Positions 13,522 through 22,190 are shown, numbered from the stretch's first letter. The stretch: 33,408 nt of DNA from Bacteroidota bacterium (GCA_016213435.1 JACRAL010000157.1:1-33408), one strand, 5' to 3'. Program-made: numbers and translations. The notes: generated by a model not told the origin, from the sequence alone.

Positions 13522-13830
13522 ATGGAACAAATCTTATCCTTTTTTAACGACAACAGAGACATGATCTACTTCATCATACTCTCAGTTTTTGTAGGCGTGG
13601 AAGTAATTGGCGGTGTGCCAACGGTATTGCACACTCCACTGATGTCAGGCGCAAACGCCATTCACGGAGTGGTGATAGTAGGAGCAATTTATGTAATGCT
13701 CAATGTAAATCCGGACGATACGGTTGCACTCATCCTCGGATGCCTGGCAGTATTGCTCGGAACACTTAATGTGGTTGGTGGATTTGTAGTAACCGACCGA
13801 ATGCTGGAAATGTTTAAGAAGAAAAAGTAG
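13522..13830 (+). CDS. pntAB: proton-translocating NAD(P) transhydrogenase, alpha subunit part 2 (membrane)
   Basis: The 102-residue protein is the small membrane subunit of the split transhydrogenase (domain II, alpha part). Three hydrophobic helices are visible (about residues 14-32, 46-60 and 66-90). Family-typical residues lie in VFVGVEVIGGVPTVLHTPLM and SGANAIHGVVIVGA, which line the proton path with the PntB helices. Length is usual for the family. It is separated from pntAA by the four-helix-bundle insert and from pntB by 114 bases that hold two GC-rich hairpins. Confidence 0.93.
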   Translation: MEQILSFFNDNRDMIYFIILSVFVGVEVIGGVPTVLHTPLMSGANAIHGVVIVGAIYVMLNVNPDDTVALILGCLAVLLGTLNVVGGFVVTDRMLEMFKKKK

Positions 13831-13843
13831 CGTCCCCCTCCAA

Positions 13844-13860
13844 CTCCTCCAAAGGGGGAG
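13844..13860. repeat. GC-rich hairpin repeat after pntAB
   Basis: CTCCTCC (13844-13850), loop AAA, GGGGGAG (13854-13860) form a 7-bp stem with one G-T pair. It belongs by composition to the GC-rich palindromes scattered through the window. Confidence 0.5.
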
Positions 13861-13907
13861 AGACAGGATACGGGATAATTGTAAAACAACAAACACTAAC
13901 TAAAATA

Positions 13908-13926
13908 GCCCCTCCTTCGGAGGGGC
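13908..13926. repeat. GC-rich perfect hairpin repeat before pntB
   Basis: GCCCCTCC, TTC, GGAGGGGC is a perfect 8-bp stem with a 3-base loop, 19 bases before the pntB ATG. It could lower or tune the expression of pntB relative to pntAA and pntAB. Confidence 0.55.
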
Positions 13927-13944
13927 CGGGGCAAACCTCACTTT

Positions 13945-15345
13945 ATGAAACAACACTTACTCGAAGTATGCTACCTCATCGGTTCCGTAACATTCATTAT
14001 GGGATTGAAGATGATGGGAAATGCAAAAACAGCACGTAACGGAAATTTAATTGGCGCGGTGGGAATGACCATTGCCATTTTGGGAACAATATTTCTCCAT
14101 GAAGGAGAAGTAAGCACCATGATATACGGAATGATCTTCGGAGCCATTGCGCTTGGAACAATTATAGGATGGTTTACAGCCAAGAAAGTGCAGATGACAA
14201 AAATGCCTGAGCTGGTTTCCATGTTCAACGGAATGGGAGGCGCCTGCGCGGCTTTAATCTCTTTGATCGAATACACACACCATCAGCACAGCGGTGAACC
14301 GGCAACCACAGGCACTATGATCGCAATTATCGCAGGTCTTGTTATCGGTTCGGTTTCTTTTTCAGGAAGCATTATTGCTTTTTTGAAACTGAACGGCACC
14401 ATGAACAAACCCGTTCGCCTTCCTTCCTACAACATGCTCAATAATGTATTTATGCTGGGCGTTTTACTTTTTGGCGCTTTCATGGTTTACTCAGGCGGAA
14501 ACATGATGCTGGCTTACTTGCTCTTTGCGGCTGCACTTGCTTACGGAATCTTATTCACACTTCCCATCGGTGGAGCGGATATGCCCGTGGTAATTTCCTT
14601 GCTGAATTCTTTCACAGGATTAGCAGCCGCCTTCGGAGGGTTTTTATACGGAAACAAGGTCATGCTTACAGGAGGTATTCTGGTAGGTTCTGCCGGAACA
14701 CTGCTCACACTCGTAATGTGTAAAGCAATGAACCGTCCGCTTTCAAATGTGATCTTCGGAGCATTTGGCGCAGGCACTGCAGGCGCTGCTGCCGGAAGCG
14801 AAGTAAAAGGCACCACCAAAGAAGCATCAGTATCGGATGTTGCGGTGCTGATGAATTATTCTAAAAGCGTGGTGATCGTTCCGGGTTACGGATTAGCCGT
14901 TGCTCAGGCGCAGCACGTTATTCATGAATTGGAAATGCTGTTGGAAGAAAGAGGAGTTTCCGTGAAATACGCCATTCACCCTGTGGCAGGACGTATGCCC
15001 GGGCACATGAATGTGCTTTTGGCAGAATCGAATGTTGCCTATGAAAAATTAGTGGAGATGGATGACATCAATCCTGAATTTCCAAATACCGATGTGGTGT
15101 TGATTGTAGGCGCAAACGATGTGGTGAATCCTGCCGCAAAAAATAATCCTGCTTCGCCTATTTACGGAATGCCGATACTGGAAGCCGAGAACGCAAAGAA
15201 CATCATCATCAACAAGCGTTCGATGAATGCAGGTTATGCAGGCATTGACAACGAACTTTTCTATAACCCCAAAGCAAGCATGTTCTTTGGTGATGCTAAA
15301 AAAGCGCTTACGGAATTGATTGCTGAATTAAAGACGATGGATTAA
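13945..15345 (+). CDS. pntB: proton-translocating NAD(P) transhydrogenase, beta subunit
   Basis: This 466-residue protein completes the transhydrogenase. The N-terminal part (about residues 5-260) holds eight or nine hydrophobic helices of domain II, with MPELVSMFNGMGGACAALIS as a marked conserved stretch. The C-terminal 170 residues form the NADP-binding domain III: VVIVPGYGLAVAQAQHVIHE, HPVAGRMPGHMNVLLAE, DVVLIVGANDVVNPAA, GMPILEAENAKNIIINKRSM and the final NPKASMFFGDAKKA are all present. It transfers hydride to NADP as protons enter the cell. No key residue appears to be missing. Confidence 0.95.
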   Translation: MKQHLLEVCYLIGSVTFIMGLKMMGNAKTARNGNLIGAVGMTIAILGTIFLHEGEVSTMIYGMIFGAIALGTIIGWFTAKKVQMTKMPELVSMFNGMGGACAALISLIEYTHHQHSGEPATTGTMIAIIAGLVIGSVSFSGSIIAFLKLNGTMNKPVRLPSYNMLNNVFMLGVLLFGAFMVYSGGNMMLAYLLFAAALAYGILFTLPIGGADMPVVISLLNSFTGLAAAFGGFLYGNKVMLTGGILVGSAGTLLTLVMCKAMNRPLSNVIFGAFGAGTAGAAAGSEVKGTTKEASVSDVAVLMNYSKSVVIVPGYGLAVAQAQHVIHELEMLLEERGVSVKYAIHPVAGRMPGHMNVLLAESNVAYEKLVEMDDINPEFPNTDVVLIVGANDVVNPAAKNNPASPIYGMPILEAENAKNIIINKRSMNAGYAGIDNELFYNPKASMFFGDAKKALTELIAELKTMD

Positions 15346-15351
15346 CCCTCT

Positions 15352-15406
15352 CCCCCATCCCATTCACCGATTTTCCTGCTCCCCGGTTCAGAAACTGAGA
15401 TGGGGG
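15352..15406. repeat. inverted repeat after pntB, possible terminator
   Basis: CCCCCATC (15352-15359) pairs with GATGGGGG (15399-15406) across 39 bases that contain CCGGTTCAGAAACTGAG. TGTTTAATT follows. It lies seven bases after the pntB stop, so it may end the pnt transcript, or it may be a further palindromic repeat. Confidence 0.4.
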
Positions 15407-15512
15407 TGTTTAATTCGTAGTCACCATCCATCCCATGCTTCTCAGCGCAATCAAAGCAGCAAAGGCGGGTTTATGCTGCAAAGGGGCGATTGCTGATTGC
15501 TGCTTCCTGCAC

Positions 15513-15701
15513 TTCGCTTAACGTTGGGGTCGTTTCGTTGAGCGTTGGGGTCGCTTCGTTTAACGTTGGGGTCGCTTCGTTGAGCATTGGGGTCGCTTCG
15601 TTTAACGTTGGGGTCGCTTCGTTTAACGTTGGGGTCGCTTCGTTTAACGTTGGGGGCGCTTCGTTTAACGTTGGGGTCGCTTCGTTGAGCGTTGTGGTCG
15701 T
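15513..15701 (+). repeat. nine tandem 21-bp repeats (minisatellite)
   Basis: The unit is TTCGTTTAACGTTGGGGTCGC with a variant TTCGTTGAGCGTTGGGGTCGC. Nine units in exact 21-base register run from 15513 to 15701; most differ at zero to four positions. Each unit contains the palindrome AACGTT or its variant AGCGTT. The two forms are interspersed (positions 2, 4 and 9 carry the GAGC form). Confidence 0.92.
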
Positions 15702-15873
15702 TATTTCAAGGATTTTAGTGAAGAAGAAAGTTTTTTCTCGCAGAGACGCTGGGGGAATAGATTGCTTTTTCTCTCAGAAACACGCCAAGATGCTAAGAAG
15801 ATGCTCATAACTCAGGGTATTATAAGGAAACAGGGGGTGTTTGAGGAGGTGATGGAAGTGTTTTCAAGGGTAA

Positions 15874-15894
15874 AAATTCTTATAAAAAGAATTT
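15874..15894 (-). terminator. AT-rich terminator-like hairpin at the end of wecE
   Basis: AAATTCTT (15874-15881) pairs with AAGAATTT (15887-15894) across ATAAA. On the minus strand the stem overlaps the wecE stop and ends in a run of five T. It would close the polysaccharide transcript. The stem is weak. Confidence 0.35.
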
Positions 15895-17004
15895 CTTAAT
15901 TGTTTCGGAAATAAAAACAATTTGCTCTTCCTTTAGTTCGTAATATAAGGGAAATCTGACGAGGCAATCAGTAAACCTGTCGGCATAGGTAAGTTGGGAT
16001 CCTGAATATAAGGATGAATAATATGGACTTTTATGGAGTGATAAATAATGAAAGACTGCGTAAATGTTATTCTCTCTGAGGAATTGTATGAGTGCTGTGC
16101 GCTGGTCCAGATTTTTGCATGTCAAATAAAACATGTGCCCATTATTTGTGGCATAAGAAGGGATTTGCGGCAGTTTAACCAATTTTTTTTGTTCAAGCAA
16201 AGACAAGTTTTGATAATACCAATTCCATATTTTTTTTCTTTTTTCCTGTATATCGTCTATGTTTTCCAGTTGCGCGAAAAGAAAGGCGCCAATAATATCT
16301 GAGGGAAGAAAAGAGGAGCCTACATCTACCCATCCGTACTTATCTACCTCTCCCCTAAAAAATGCAGAGCGGTTTGTTCCTTTCTCGCGAATGATCTCTG
16401 CACGCTGAACAAACTCAGAATTGTTAATTACAATCATGCCGCCTTCGCCAGAAATAATATTTTTGGTTTCATGAAAAGAAAATGCGGCAAAATCTCCAAA
16501 TGTTCCAAGCGCTTTTCCTTTGTAGAAGGAATCAACTGCCTGTGCACAATCTTCTACTACAAAGAGTTTGTGTTTTTTTGCAAGAGACATGATGGTGTCC
16601 ATATCGCAGGCAATACCTGCATAATGAACGGGAATTATAGCTTTTGTTTTGGGTGTTATTGCTTGTTCAATTTGTTCCGCATCCATGTTGGGATTGCCGG
16701 AACAGCTATCAATAAAAATAACTTTAGCTCCCCGCAGAACAAAAGCATTAACTGTTGAAACAAAGGTGTATGAGGGGGCAATTACTTCATCTCCTGGTTC
16801 AATGCCAATGAGCAATGCCGCCATTTCAAGGGCATCGGTACAGGATGTGGTAAGCAAGCATTTTCCGAATCCGTATCTTTTTTCAAAAAATGTATGACAT
16901 TTACGCGTAAAAATTCCGTCACCAGAAATTTTTCCGGACTCAACTGCCTGGCGGATATACTCCGTTTCCTTTCCGGATAAATAAGGTTTATTGAATGGGA
17001 TCAT
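15880..17004 (-). CDS. wecE: dTDP-4-amino-4,6-dideoxygalactose transaminase (WecE/RffA type)
   Basis: This 374-residue PLP enzyme transfers an amino group from glutamate to dTDP-4-keto-6-deoxyglucose, giving dTDP-4-amino-4,6-dideoxy-D-galactose. It follows WecE (RffA) of enterobacterial common antigen closely: MIPFNKPYLSGKE at the start, GKISGDGIFTRKC, MAALLIGIEPGDEVIAPSYT, FVSTVNAFVLRGAK, IPVHYAGIACDMDTIM, LAKKHKLFVVEDCAQ, and SFHETKN with the PLP-binding Lys181. Length agrees with the family. It is the last gene of the polysaccharide cluster, 15 bases after the acetyltransferase gene. The genes for dTDP-glucose synthesis (rmlA, rmlB) are not in the window. Confidence 0.92.
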   Translation of the reverse strand: MIPFNKPYLSGKETEYIRQAVESGKISGDGIFTRKCHTFFEKRYGFGKCLLTTSCTDALEMAALLIGIEPGDEVIAPSYTFVSTVNAFVLRGAKVIFIDSCSGNPNMDAEQIEQAITPKTKAIIPVHYAGIACDMDTIMSLAKKHKLFVVEDCAQAVDSFYKGKALGTFGDFAAFSFHETKNIISGEGGMIVINNSEFVQRAEIIREKGTNRSAFFRGEVDKYGWVDVGSSFLPSDIIGAFLFAQLENIDDIQEKRKKIWNWYYQNLSLLEQKKLVKLPQIPSYATNNGHMFYLTCKNLDQRTALIQFLRENNIYAVFHYLSLHKSPYYSSLYSGSQLTYADRFTDCLVRFPLYYELKEEQIVFISETIKKFFL

Positions 17005-17019
17005 TTTCGAATAGTATGG

Positions 17020-17766
17020 TTATTTTTTTTTAATCCAATGATGCATGGTTACAAAAGATTTATAGACTTTAAATCCTAATTTAGACATGGATCTGTTTAC
17101 GGGAAAGTTGGTTATTATAACATTGTGTTCCTCCCAATGGAGTTTCATTTCTTTTCCCCAGTTCAATCCTGCAACCATGATCATTCTGAAAATATCTTTA
17201 TTACGATATTTTTCAGCAACAGATCCAAGCCCACCCGCTGCATATTTATAAGTATTATCATTATATATCTTAAAGGATAAAAAACCGGCAATATCTCCTT
17301 TGTGTTCGGCTACTATGATTTTATCTGCAATATTTTTATCCTTGCAACTTCTTTCTATCCAATCGGAATATATGCCAGCGCATTTAATCGGGTCCAACTT
17401 TTTATCCTCAAAATAATGACCATAATTTTTAAAAGATTCTAAAGCCACTTTTTTTAATTTTGGAATATCCGACTTGCCGGCATCTCTGATCATAAAATCA
17501 GAATCAAAAGAAATATTTTTGGGAGTGTAATCTGTCAAATCATATTTATAGGTAACCTGAATATCTTTTATACAAAAACCAAGTTCTTCAAGTGTATTTA
17601 TTAATGTAATGTCTTCAGCATTTACCTTGCTGAGTATTAACTTAACGCCTTGCTTTTTAAGTGCTATTAATAACTTTTCAGATTTTTTGTCAAAATGGTT
17701 AACCTTTGCGACCTTAAAGCCAAATCTTTTTGTATCTAATTTACTTATCAAATCGTTAATCTTCAT
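17020..17766 (-). CDS. GNAT acetyltransferase, WecD-like (probable dTDP-4-amino-sugar N-acetyltransferase)
   Basis: The 248-residue protein has two parts. Residues 1-85 match the layout of the WecD N-terminal region, with a start like 'fFGfkV' (RFGFKVAKVNHF) and then LILSKVNAEDITLINTLEELGF. Residues 92-245 are a GNAT domain: MIRDAGKSDIPKLKKVA, then IIVAEHKGDIAGFLSF, then GGLGSVAEKYRNKDIFRMIM, which holds the acetyl-CoA loop. WecD (RffC) acetylates the product of WecE, and the gene lies directly before wecE, so the same step is likely here, giving dTDP-Fuc4NAc or a relative. The symbol is left open because sequence identity cannot be measured here. Confidence 0.75.
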   Translation of the reverse strand: MKINDLISKLDTKRFGFKVAKVNHFDKKSEKLLIALKKQGVKLILSKVNAEDITLINTLEELGFCIKDIQVTYKYDLTDYTPKNISFDSDFMIRDAGKSDIPKLKKVALESFKNYGHYFEDKKLDPIKCAGIYSDWIERSCKDKNIADKIIVAEHKGDIAGFLSFKIYNDNTYKYAAGGLGSVAEKYRNKDIFRMIMVAGLNWGKEMKLHWEEHNVIITNFPVNRSMSKLGFKVYKSFVTMHHWIKKK

Positions 17767-17854
17767 GAGTTTTAATATTGAATTAACCTGCCTATTTACA
17801 GGGAAGGTCTGTAAACTGTATTCTTAAACAAGTCGGAATCTGTGTGCCAGATGT

Positions 17855-18784
17855 TCATTGGTTAAGCACCTTATCGATTATAAAAACAGGTCTGTTTTTT
17901 ATTCCTTCAAATGCTTTTCCCAAATAAAGTCCTAAAATTCCTAATGTAAAAATAATAATGCCTCCAATAAACCACATAGAGGCAATCAAACTTGCATAAC
18001 CTATCATTCCAATTTTTCCAAAGTACCAGTAGATTACATTATATATAACAAAAATCAATGATATTACTGACATAAGCAATCCGGTTTTAATCGTTACTAT
18101 TAATGGTTTCTGAGAATAGGTGAGAATAATAGTAAACGCAAAAGCAATAAGTTTTGCATAGGTATATGAAGATTCTCCTTCTTTACGCGTGCCATGAGGA
18201 ATTTCCACGCTATATGTATTAAAACCTACCCACCTTGCCATCAAACTAAAAACCTTAAAAGGTTCTTTCATGGATAAAATTGCATTTGTTGATTTTCTGC
18301 TATAAATTCCATAGTTGGCAATGGTGCCATCAAAGTTAGAATTGGTTAAGTATGAGAATATTTTATAAAACATTTTTGAAGTAAGTTTTTTTATTACTCC
18401 ATCGGTTCGATCTGTGCGTTTTGCAAAAACAATATCGTATCCTTTCAGGGCTTCGTTATAAAGCGTAGGTATGTACTTAGGATCATCCTGAAAATCGCAA
18501 TCCATTACAACTACCCAATCGCCTTTTGAATATTCCAAACCGGCAGTAATTGCATTATGCTGACCAAAATTTCTGCTAAGCTTAATTCCTTTAATGCGTG
18601 TGTGTTTTTCACAGTTTTCCCTGATCTTCAGCCATGAATTATCGGGGCTTCCATCCTCCACCAAAATAATTTCAAACTTATGGGAAATCTTTAAAAGTTC
18701 GGTCGAGAGGTCATTTACCAGTGCATCCAGCATTTTTTCCGCTCTATAAACAGGAATTACAACTGAGATTAAGAAATCAGACAT
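17855..18784 (-). CDS. family 2 glycosyltransferase with C-terminal membrane helices (GtrB/ArnC-like)
   Basis: This 309-residue enzyme starts with a GT-A fold: ISVVIPVYRAEKMLDALV, VEDGSPDNSW, LSRNFGQHNAITAGL, and the metal-binding site VVVMDCDFQDDP. Two hydrophobic segments (about residues 230-250 and 262-290) anchor the C-terminus. The order matches the polyprenyl-phosphate glycosyltransferases GtrB, ArnC and DPM1, which load a sugar onto undecaprenyl phosphate on the inner face of the membrane. In this cluster it could supply a lipid-linked sugar for late side-group addition. The sugar is unknown. Spacing is 59 bases from the previous gene and 88 bases to the WecD-like gene. Confidence 0.85.
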   Translation of the reverse strand: MSDFLISVVIPVYRAEKMLDALVNDLSTELLKISHKFEIILVEDGSPDNSWLKIRENCEKHTRIKGIKLSRNFGQHNAITAGLEYSKGDWVVVMDCDFQDDPKYIPTLYNEALKGYDIVFAKRTDRTDGVIKKLTSKMFYKIFSYLTNSNFDGTIANYGIYSRKSTNAILSMKEPFKVFSLMARWVGFNTYSVEIPHGTRKEGESSYTYAKLIAFAFTIILTYSQKPLIVTIKTGLLMSVISLIFVIYNVIYWYFGKIGMIGYASLIASMWFIGGIIIFTLGILGLYLGKAFEGIKNRPVFIIDKVLNQ

Positions 18785-18843
18785 GTCGTTTAATGTTAAT
18801 AAACTCTGAATTCAAAAATACACATTAATAATAACCCGATAAC

Positions 18844-19980
18844 TTAAATTCGTTTTGCAATAGCATTTATCGTATCCAAAATTATTTTATCCCACAAATA
18901 TTTTTCTTTAACGATTGTTACAGATTTTTTTTTCATTGATATCAATTCATTTTCGGAAATATTTATGGCCTTCATAATTGCATCTGCAATCTCTTTTGAT
19001 CCAGGTGAGCTAAGAAGCCATCCGTTTTCTTTTGACACCATTAAGTTAACTGCTCCCACATCCGTTGCTATTACCGAAAGTCCGCTCGCCATCGCTTCCA
19101 AAATGACATTGGGCATCCCTTCAGAATAACTGGGACACACAAGCACATCAGAATCTCTATAAATAGATTTCATTTTTTCAATATCGGAAATACTGCCATG
19201 ATATATAACGTTTTCTAATTTTATTTTTTCGATGTCGGGAATAGGTCCTACAAAATGAAATTTAAAATTATCAGATGACAATTGTTTAATAGATTGAGTT
19301 AAGTCTTCTATCCCTTTAATCTTATCGTATCGTCCAACAAAAATAAAATTTCGGACCACAGATGGAACGTGTATGAATTCGTTTAACCAACTTGGTTCAA
19401 TCCCTGTGGGGATTTCTATGATTTTTTCTTGAGGGATATGTGCCTTCTGCACTATTAAGTCCGTTACTTTTCCTCCATAAGAAAAGATATAATCGGCATG
19501 GGTAAGGTTAAAATTCGCAGGGGAACGAAGCATCCATTGTTCAACCCTTGACTTAAAAGAATATGCTTTATCATACATATTCATGCCATGAAATTTCACT
19601 CCTATGGGGGAACACTTAAATCCATTTTTCTTTTCTCCAATAAGTTTCCATGCTGCAAAACCTTTTGCATATACAAAATCAACTCTTGCATTACTTCTGA
19701 ATAATTCAAAAATTCTTCTGGAATATTCGAATGATTCTCTAATATAATGCCCCGGAAGTTTTCCAAAATCAGGAAAATCAATCACAAATGAATTAATGTA
19801 TTTCCTTTCTTCATCAGAAAAAAACTCCAGCTTAGTTATATCATACTTGCTTTGGTTGGTGTGATACAAATCAACGTGTACTTTATTTTTTGCAAAATAT
19901 TTAGCCAGATAGAACGAATGCTTTTGCATTCCTCCTATCACATAAGGGTGAAGGCCATCTGTCAAGAGCGCTATGCGCAT
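18844..19980 (-). CDS. family 4 glycosyltransferase
   Basis: The 378-residue enzyme has the GT-B fold. The N-terminal half opens with MRIALLTDGLHPYVIGGMQK, the glycine-rich loop of GT4 enzymes. The C-terminal half has FVGRYDKIKGIEDLTQSI, FVGPIPDIEKI, VLVCPSYSEGMPNVILEAMA, which contains the E-x7-E nucleotide-sugar site, then SGLSVIATDVGAVNLMV. It should add one sugar to the growing lipid-linked repeat unit at the cytoplasmic face; donor and acceptor cannot be read from sequence. The start overlaps the end of the acyltransferase gene by 10 bases, which suggests translational coupling. Confidence 0.88.
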   Translation of the reverse strand: MRIALLTDGLHPYVIGGMQKHSFYLAKYFAKNKVHVDLYHTNQSKYDITKLEFFSDEERKYINSFVIDFPDFGKLPGHYIRESFEYSRRIFELFRSNARVDFVYAKGFAAWKLIGEKKNGFKCSPIGVKFHGMNMYDKAYSFKSRVEQWMLRSPANFNLTHADYIFSYGGKVTDLIVQKAHIPQEKIIEIPTGIEPSWLNEFIHVPSVVRNFIFVGRYDKIKGIEDLTQSIKQLSSDNFKFHFVGPIPDIEKIKLENVIYHGSISDIEKMKSIYRDSDVLVCPSYSEGMPNVILEAMASGLSVIATDVGAVNLMVSKENGWLLSSPGSKEIADAIMKAINISENELISMKKKSVTIVKEKYLWDKIILDTINAIAKRI

Positions 19981-21023
19981 ATTTTTATTTTTTCACGTAA
20001 GTTCATAACAGGTTTTTCTATATACCTATAACTCAAAGTACACACAACAAAAAGCAGGGTATGTACAATAATAAAGTCGATAATAAGATTACCTGTTCTG
20101 GGAGCATACTGATAAATGAATGGATGCAATAAATATAAACTGTAGCTGATTAAACTCACCCATGTGATAGCTTTAGTTAAAAAATTTACTTTTCGGGTAA
20201 AGGAATAATCTATGTACGGTATCATTAATGCAAATGAAAAGCTTATCAGAAAGAACCAAACAGTCCGAGTCCATAAAAGACTATTTACATTCAAATGCAT
20301 ACAGGAATATCCAAACGCTGAAACAAGTATTATGAATAAAAATAATCCTGACATTAAAGTATACTTATTCTGCCATCTGTTTTTATAAACCGATGGAAAA
20401 ATAATTTTAACTGCTGCTGCAAGAACGCCTGTCAATAATGAATCTAAACGAAAAGGAACGTTAGCAAAAATTCCTCCAAAGGAGCGATTGGAATAGAGAA
20501 CCCATAAAAATCTTGCAATGTTTATAACTATTATACAAGCTACTAGAAAAACAATGAACTTCTCTTTCCTATCAGAAATTCCTTTTTTAAAAAAAATAAG
20601 AATCCCAATTGGCAACAACAGATAAAACCATTCTTCTATTACCAAACTCCACGATACAGGGTAAAAATCAATTCCGATAAAATTATTTTGTAAAAAGAAA
20701 AAATAAACAAAAATTTTACCGCCTAAGGAAGAATCAATTATTATAAATTTCAATAAAATAATAATATAATATATTGGCAATGTTCGCATCCATCTCCTGA
20801 TCCAAAATCGAAAAAGCCCTTTTAAGGTAATGCCATTCATAAAATCTTTCACCAGTATTTGTCCGATCAAGAACCCACTGAGAACAAAAAATATTTCAAC
20901 TCCAATCATGCCGATAGGCACACCGGAAACGGTTTGCATAACAGAATGGGAAAACAACACAAGAAGAATAGCAATGGAACGAACCAAATCAAGACCAACA
21001 CTCCTCTCTTTTAACAATATCAT
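19971..21023 (-). CDS. acyltransferase 3 family membrane protein (OafA-like)
   Basis: The 350-residue integral membrane protein has about ten hydrophobic helices. The N-terminus carries the family pattern GLDLVRSIAILLVLFSH, with the conserved Arg and His that take part in acyl transfer, followed by VEIFFVLSGFLIG and RWMRTLPIYYIIILL. VSWSLVIEEWFYLLLPI is also typical. OafA-like proteins add acetyl or other acyl groups to surface sugars. It overlaps the following GT4 gene by 10 bases and lies 29 bases after the preceding glycosyltransferase, so it most likely acetylates the product of this cluster. No C-terminal SGNH domain is present. Confidence 0.9.
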   Translation of the reverse strand: MILLKERSVGLDLVRSIAILLVLFSHSVMQTVSGVPIGMIGVEIFFVLSGFLIGQILVKDFMNGITLKGLFRFWIRRWMRTLPIYYIIILLKFIIIDSSLGGKIFVYFFFLQNNFIGIDFYPVSWSLVIEEWFYLLLPIGILIFFKKGISDRKEKFIVFLVACIIVINIARFLWVLYSNRSFGGIFANVPFRLDSLLTGVLAAAVKIIFPSVYKNRWQNKYTLMSGLFLFIILVSAFGYSCMHLNVNSLLWTRTVWFFLISFSFALMIPYIDYSFTRKVNFLTKAITWVSLISYSLYLLHPFIYQYAPRTGNLIIDFIIVHTLLFVVCTLSYRYIEKPVMNLREKIKICA

Positions 21024-21052
21024 AAATATCTATGGTAAAGAATCTGTTTCAA

Positions 21053-22186
21053 TCATTTTTGAATTAACAACTTATAACTCTCCATGAAAGCATCTTTTGA
21101 AAAATAATTCATTGCATGATTACGAAGGTAAATCTTCTCATCTATAGTTAACTTGGAAAGATGTAAGGATTGTTTTTCATCTAAAACAACGTGACCACAA
21201 TTATTCTTCATTACAAATTCAGTGTAATCGCCAAGATATTCTGAAATCAAAATCTTTAATCCACAAGCAAGATATTCGGCAAACTTAACAGGGGACGCTA
21301 CTTGATTTGTTATTGATTTTTCTCTGATAAGAATCCCATAATCACAAGAGGAAAGCGCAGATGATACTTTATCTTCAGGAAGCCATTTGCAAACAATTCT
21401 ATCCCCAAACTCAGCAAGTATTTTCATTTGTCGGGGTACTTCTTTTGCAAGAAACAAAAACTTAATATTGGAGTTACGCTTAAAGAGGGTAGATAAAAAA
21501 TCATCTACTAATTTCATGGACTGCCAGCCCGCCAAAGAACCTGAATAAACCAGCACAATGTCTTCATCTGAAAATCCAAGTGCTTTTCTGTTCTCTCGAA
21601 TATCTTTTTCATTGGGAAGAAGATTAAAAAACTCAGAATGAAGTAAACATGGAATAACAATATGCTTTGCTTCAGAATATGAAAATTTTTCTTTCCAGTA
21701 GTTGACCAGTGCATTTGAAACTGAAACTCTGAAATCAGAATTTAAAACAGCATTGCTTTCAATTTTAAAAATATCTCTCTTAATGCTGCTGTTTCCAACT
21801 ACATTATATTCACTAAACTCAGCAACAGACCCTCCGCGTGCATCAAAACAAACCCATTTAATTATTCCAATTTTTTTCAGCCACAATGCCATTGATGCAG
21901 CAAAAGGTCCTCGAGCAATCACCTTTTTTGAATCAAGAAAAAGAAAAAGAAATAAAAGAGGAATAAAATTCCAACTCCAATTTCTTACACACGGAACCAT
22001 AGGGATTACAATTGCACCCGGACAATGCAACTTTATGCTTCTTCTGTTATGCAAATAATTTCTGACAGAAATTAATGAGACAAGGCGGATACGTGCGTTT
22101 AATTTTTTATTCAAAAAATTGCAAACGTCCGTTACCTGACTATAATAGATTCCTGAAGGTGAGTCATTATGCGTAATAAAAATCAT
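21053..22186 (-). CDS. glycosyltransferase, GT4-like
   Basis: This 377-residue product looks like a divergent GT-B enzyme. The N-terminus (MIFITHNDSPSGIYYSQVTD) resembles the acceptor-binding half of GT4 proteins. The C-terminal half has ENRKALGFSDEDIVLVYSGS, then WQSMKLVDDFLSTLF, NIKFLFLAKE and YGILIREKSITNQVASPVKF followed by AEYLACGLKILIS, a late GT4 motif. The usual E-x7-E pattern is altered. It may transfer one sugar in the cytoplasm. It starts 4 bases after the deacetylase-like gene, in the same operon. Confidence in the glycosyltransferase class is good; the family assignment is less certain. Confidence 0.75.
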   Translation of the reverse strand: MIFITHNDSPSGIYYSQVTDVCNFLNKKLNARIRLVSLISVRNYLHNRRSIKLHCPGAIVIPMVPCVRNWSWNFIPLLFLFLFLDSKKVIARGPFAASMALWLKKIGIIKWVCFDARGGSVAEFSEYNVVGNSSIKRDIFKIESNAVLNSDFRVSVSNALVNYWKEKFSYSEAKHIVIPCLLHSEFFNLLPNEKDIRENRKALGFSDEDIVLVYSGSLAGWQSMKLVDDFLSTLFKRNSNIKFLFLAKEVPRQMKILAEFGDRIVCKWLPEDKVSSALSSCDYGILIREKSITNQVASPVKFAEYLACGLKILISEYLGDYTEFVMKNNCGHVVLDEKQSLHLSKLTIDEKIYLRNHAMNYFSKDAFMESYKLLIQK

Positions 22187-22190
22187 CTTC

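Larger units (their letters stand above)
15346..15879. other. 534-bp gene-free stretch rich in repeats
   Basis: This stretch between convergent pntB and wecE holds the palindromic element at 15352-15406, the 21-bp tandem array at 15513-15701, and sequence of the 'cgcagagacgc' low-complexity type (about 15735-15800). An open frame at 15490-15810 is a by-product of the 21-bp period and has no other mark of a gene. Nothing else is recognised. Confidence 0.7.

Noticed and set aside
15513-15701. CRISPR-like array
   Set aside because: The 21-bp units abut each other with no unique spacers and no cas genes are nearby.
15490-15810. 106-residue frame across the tandem array
   Set aside because: It is open only because the 21-bp unit is a multiple of three. 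Its ends come from low-complexity intergenic sequence and it has no promoter or domain.
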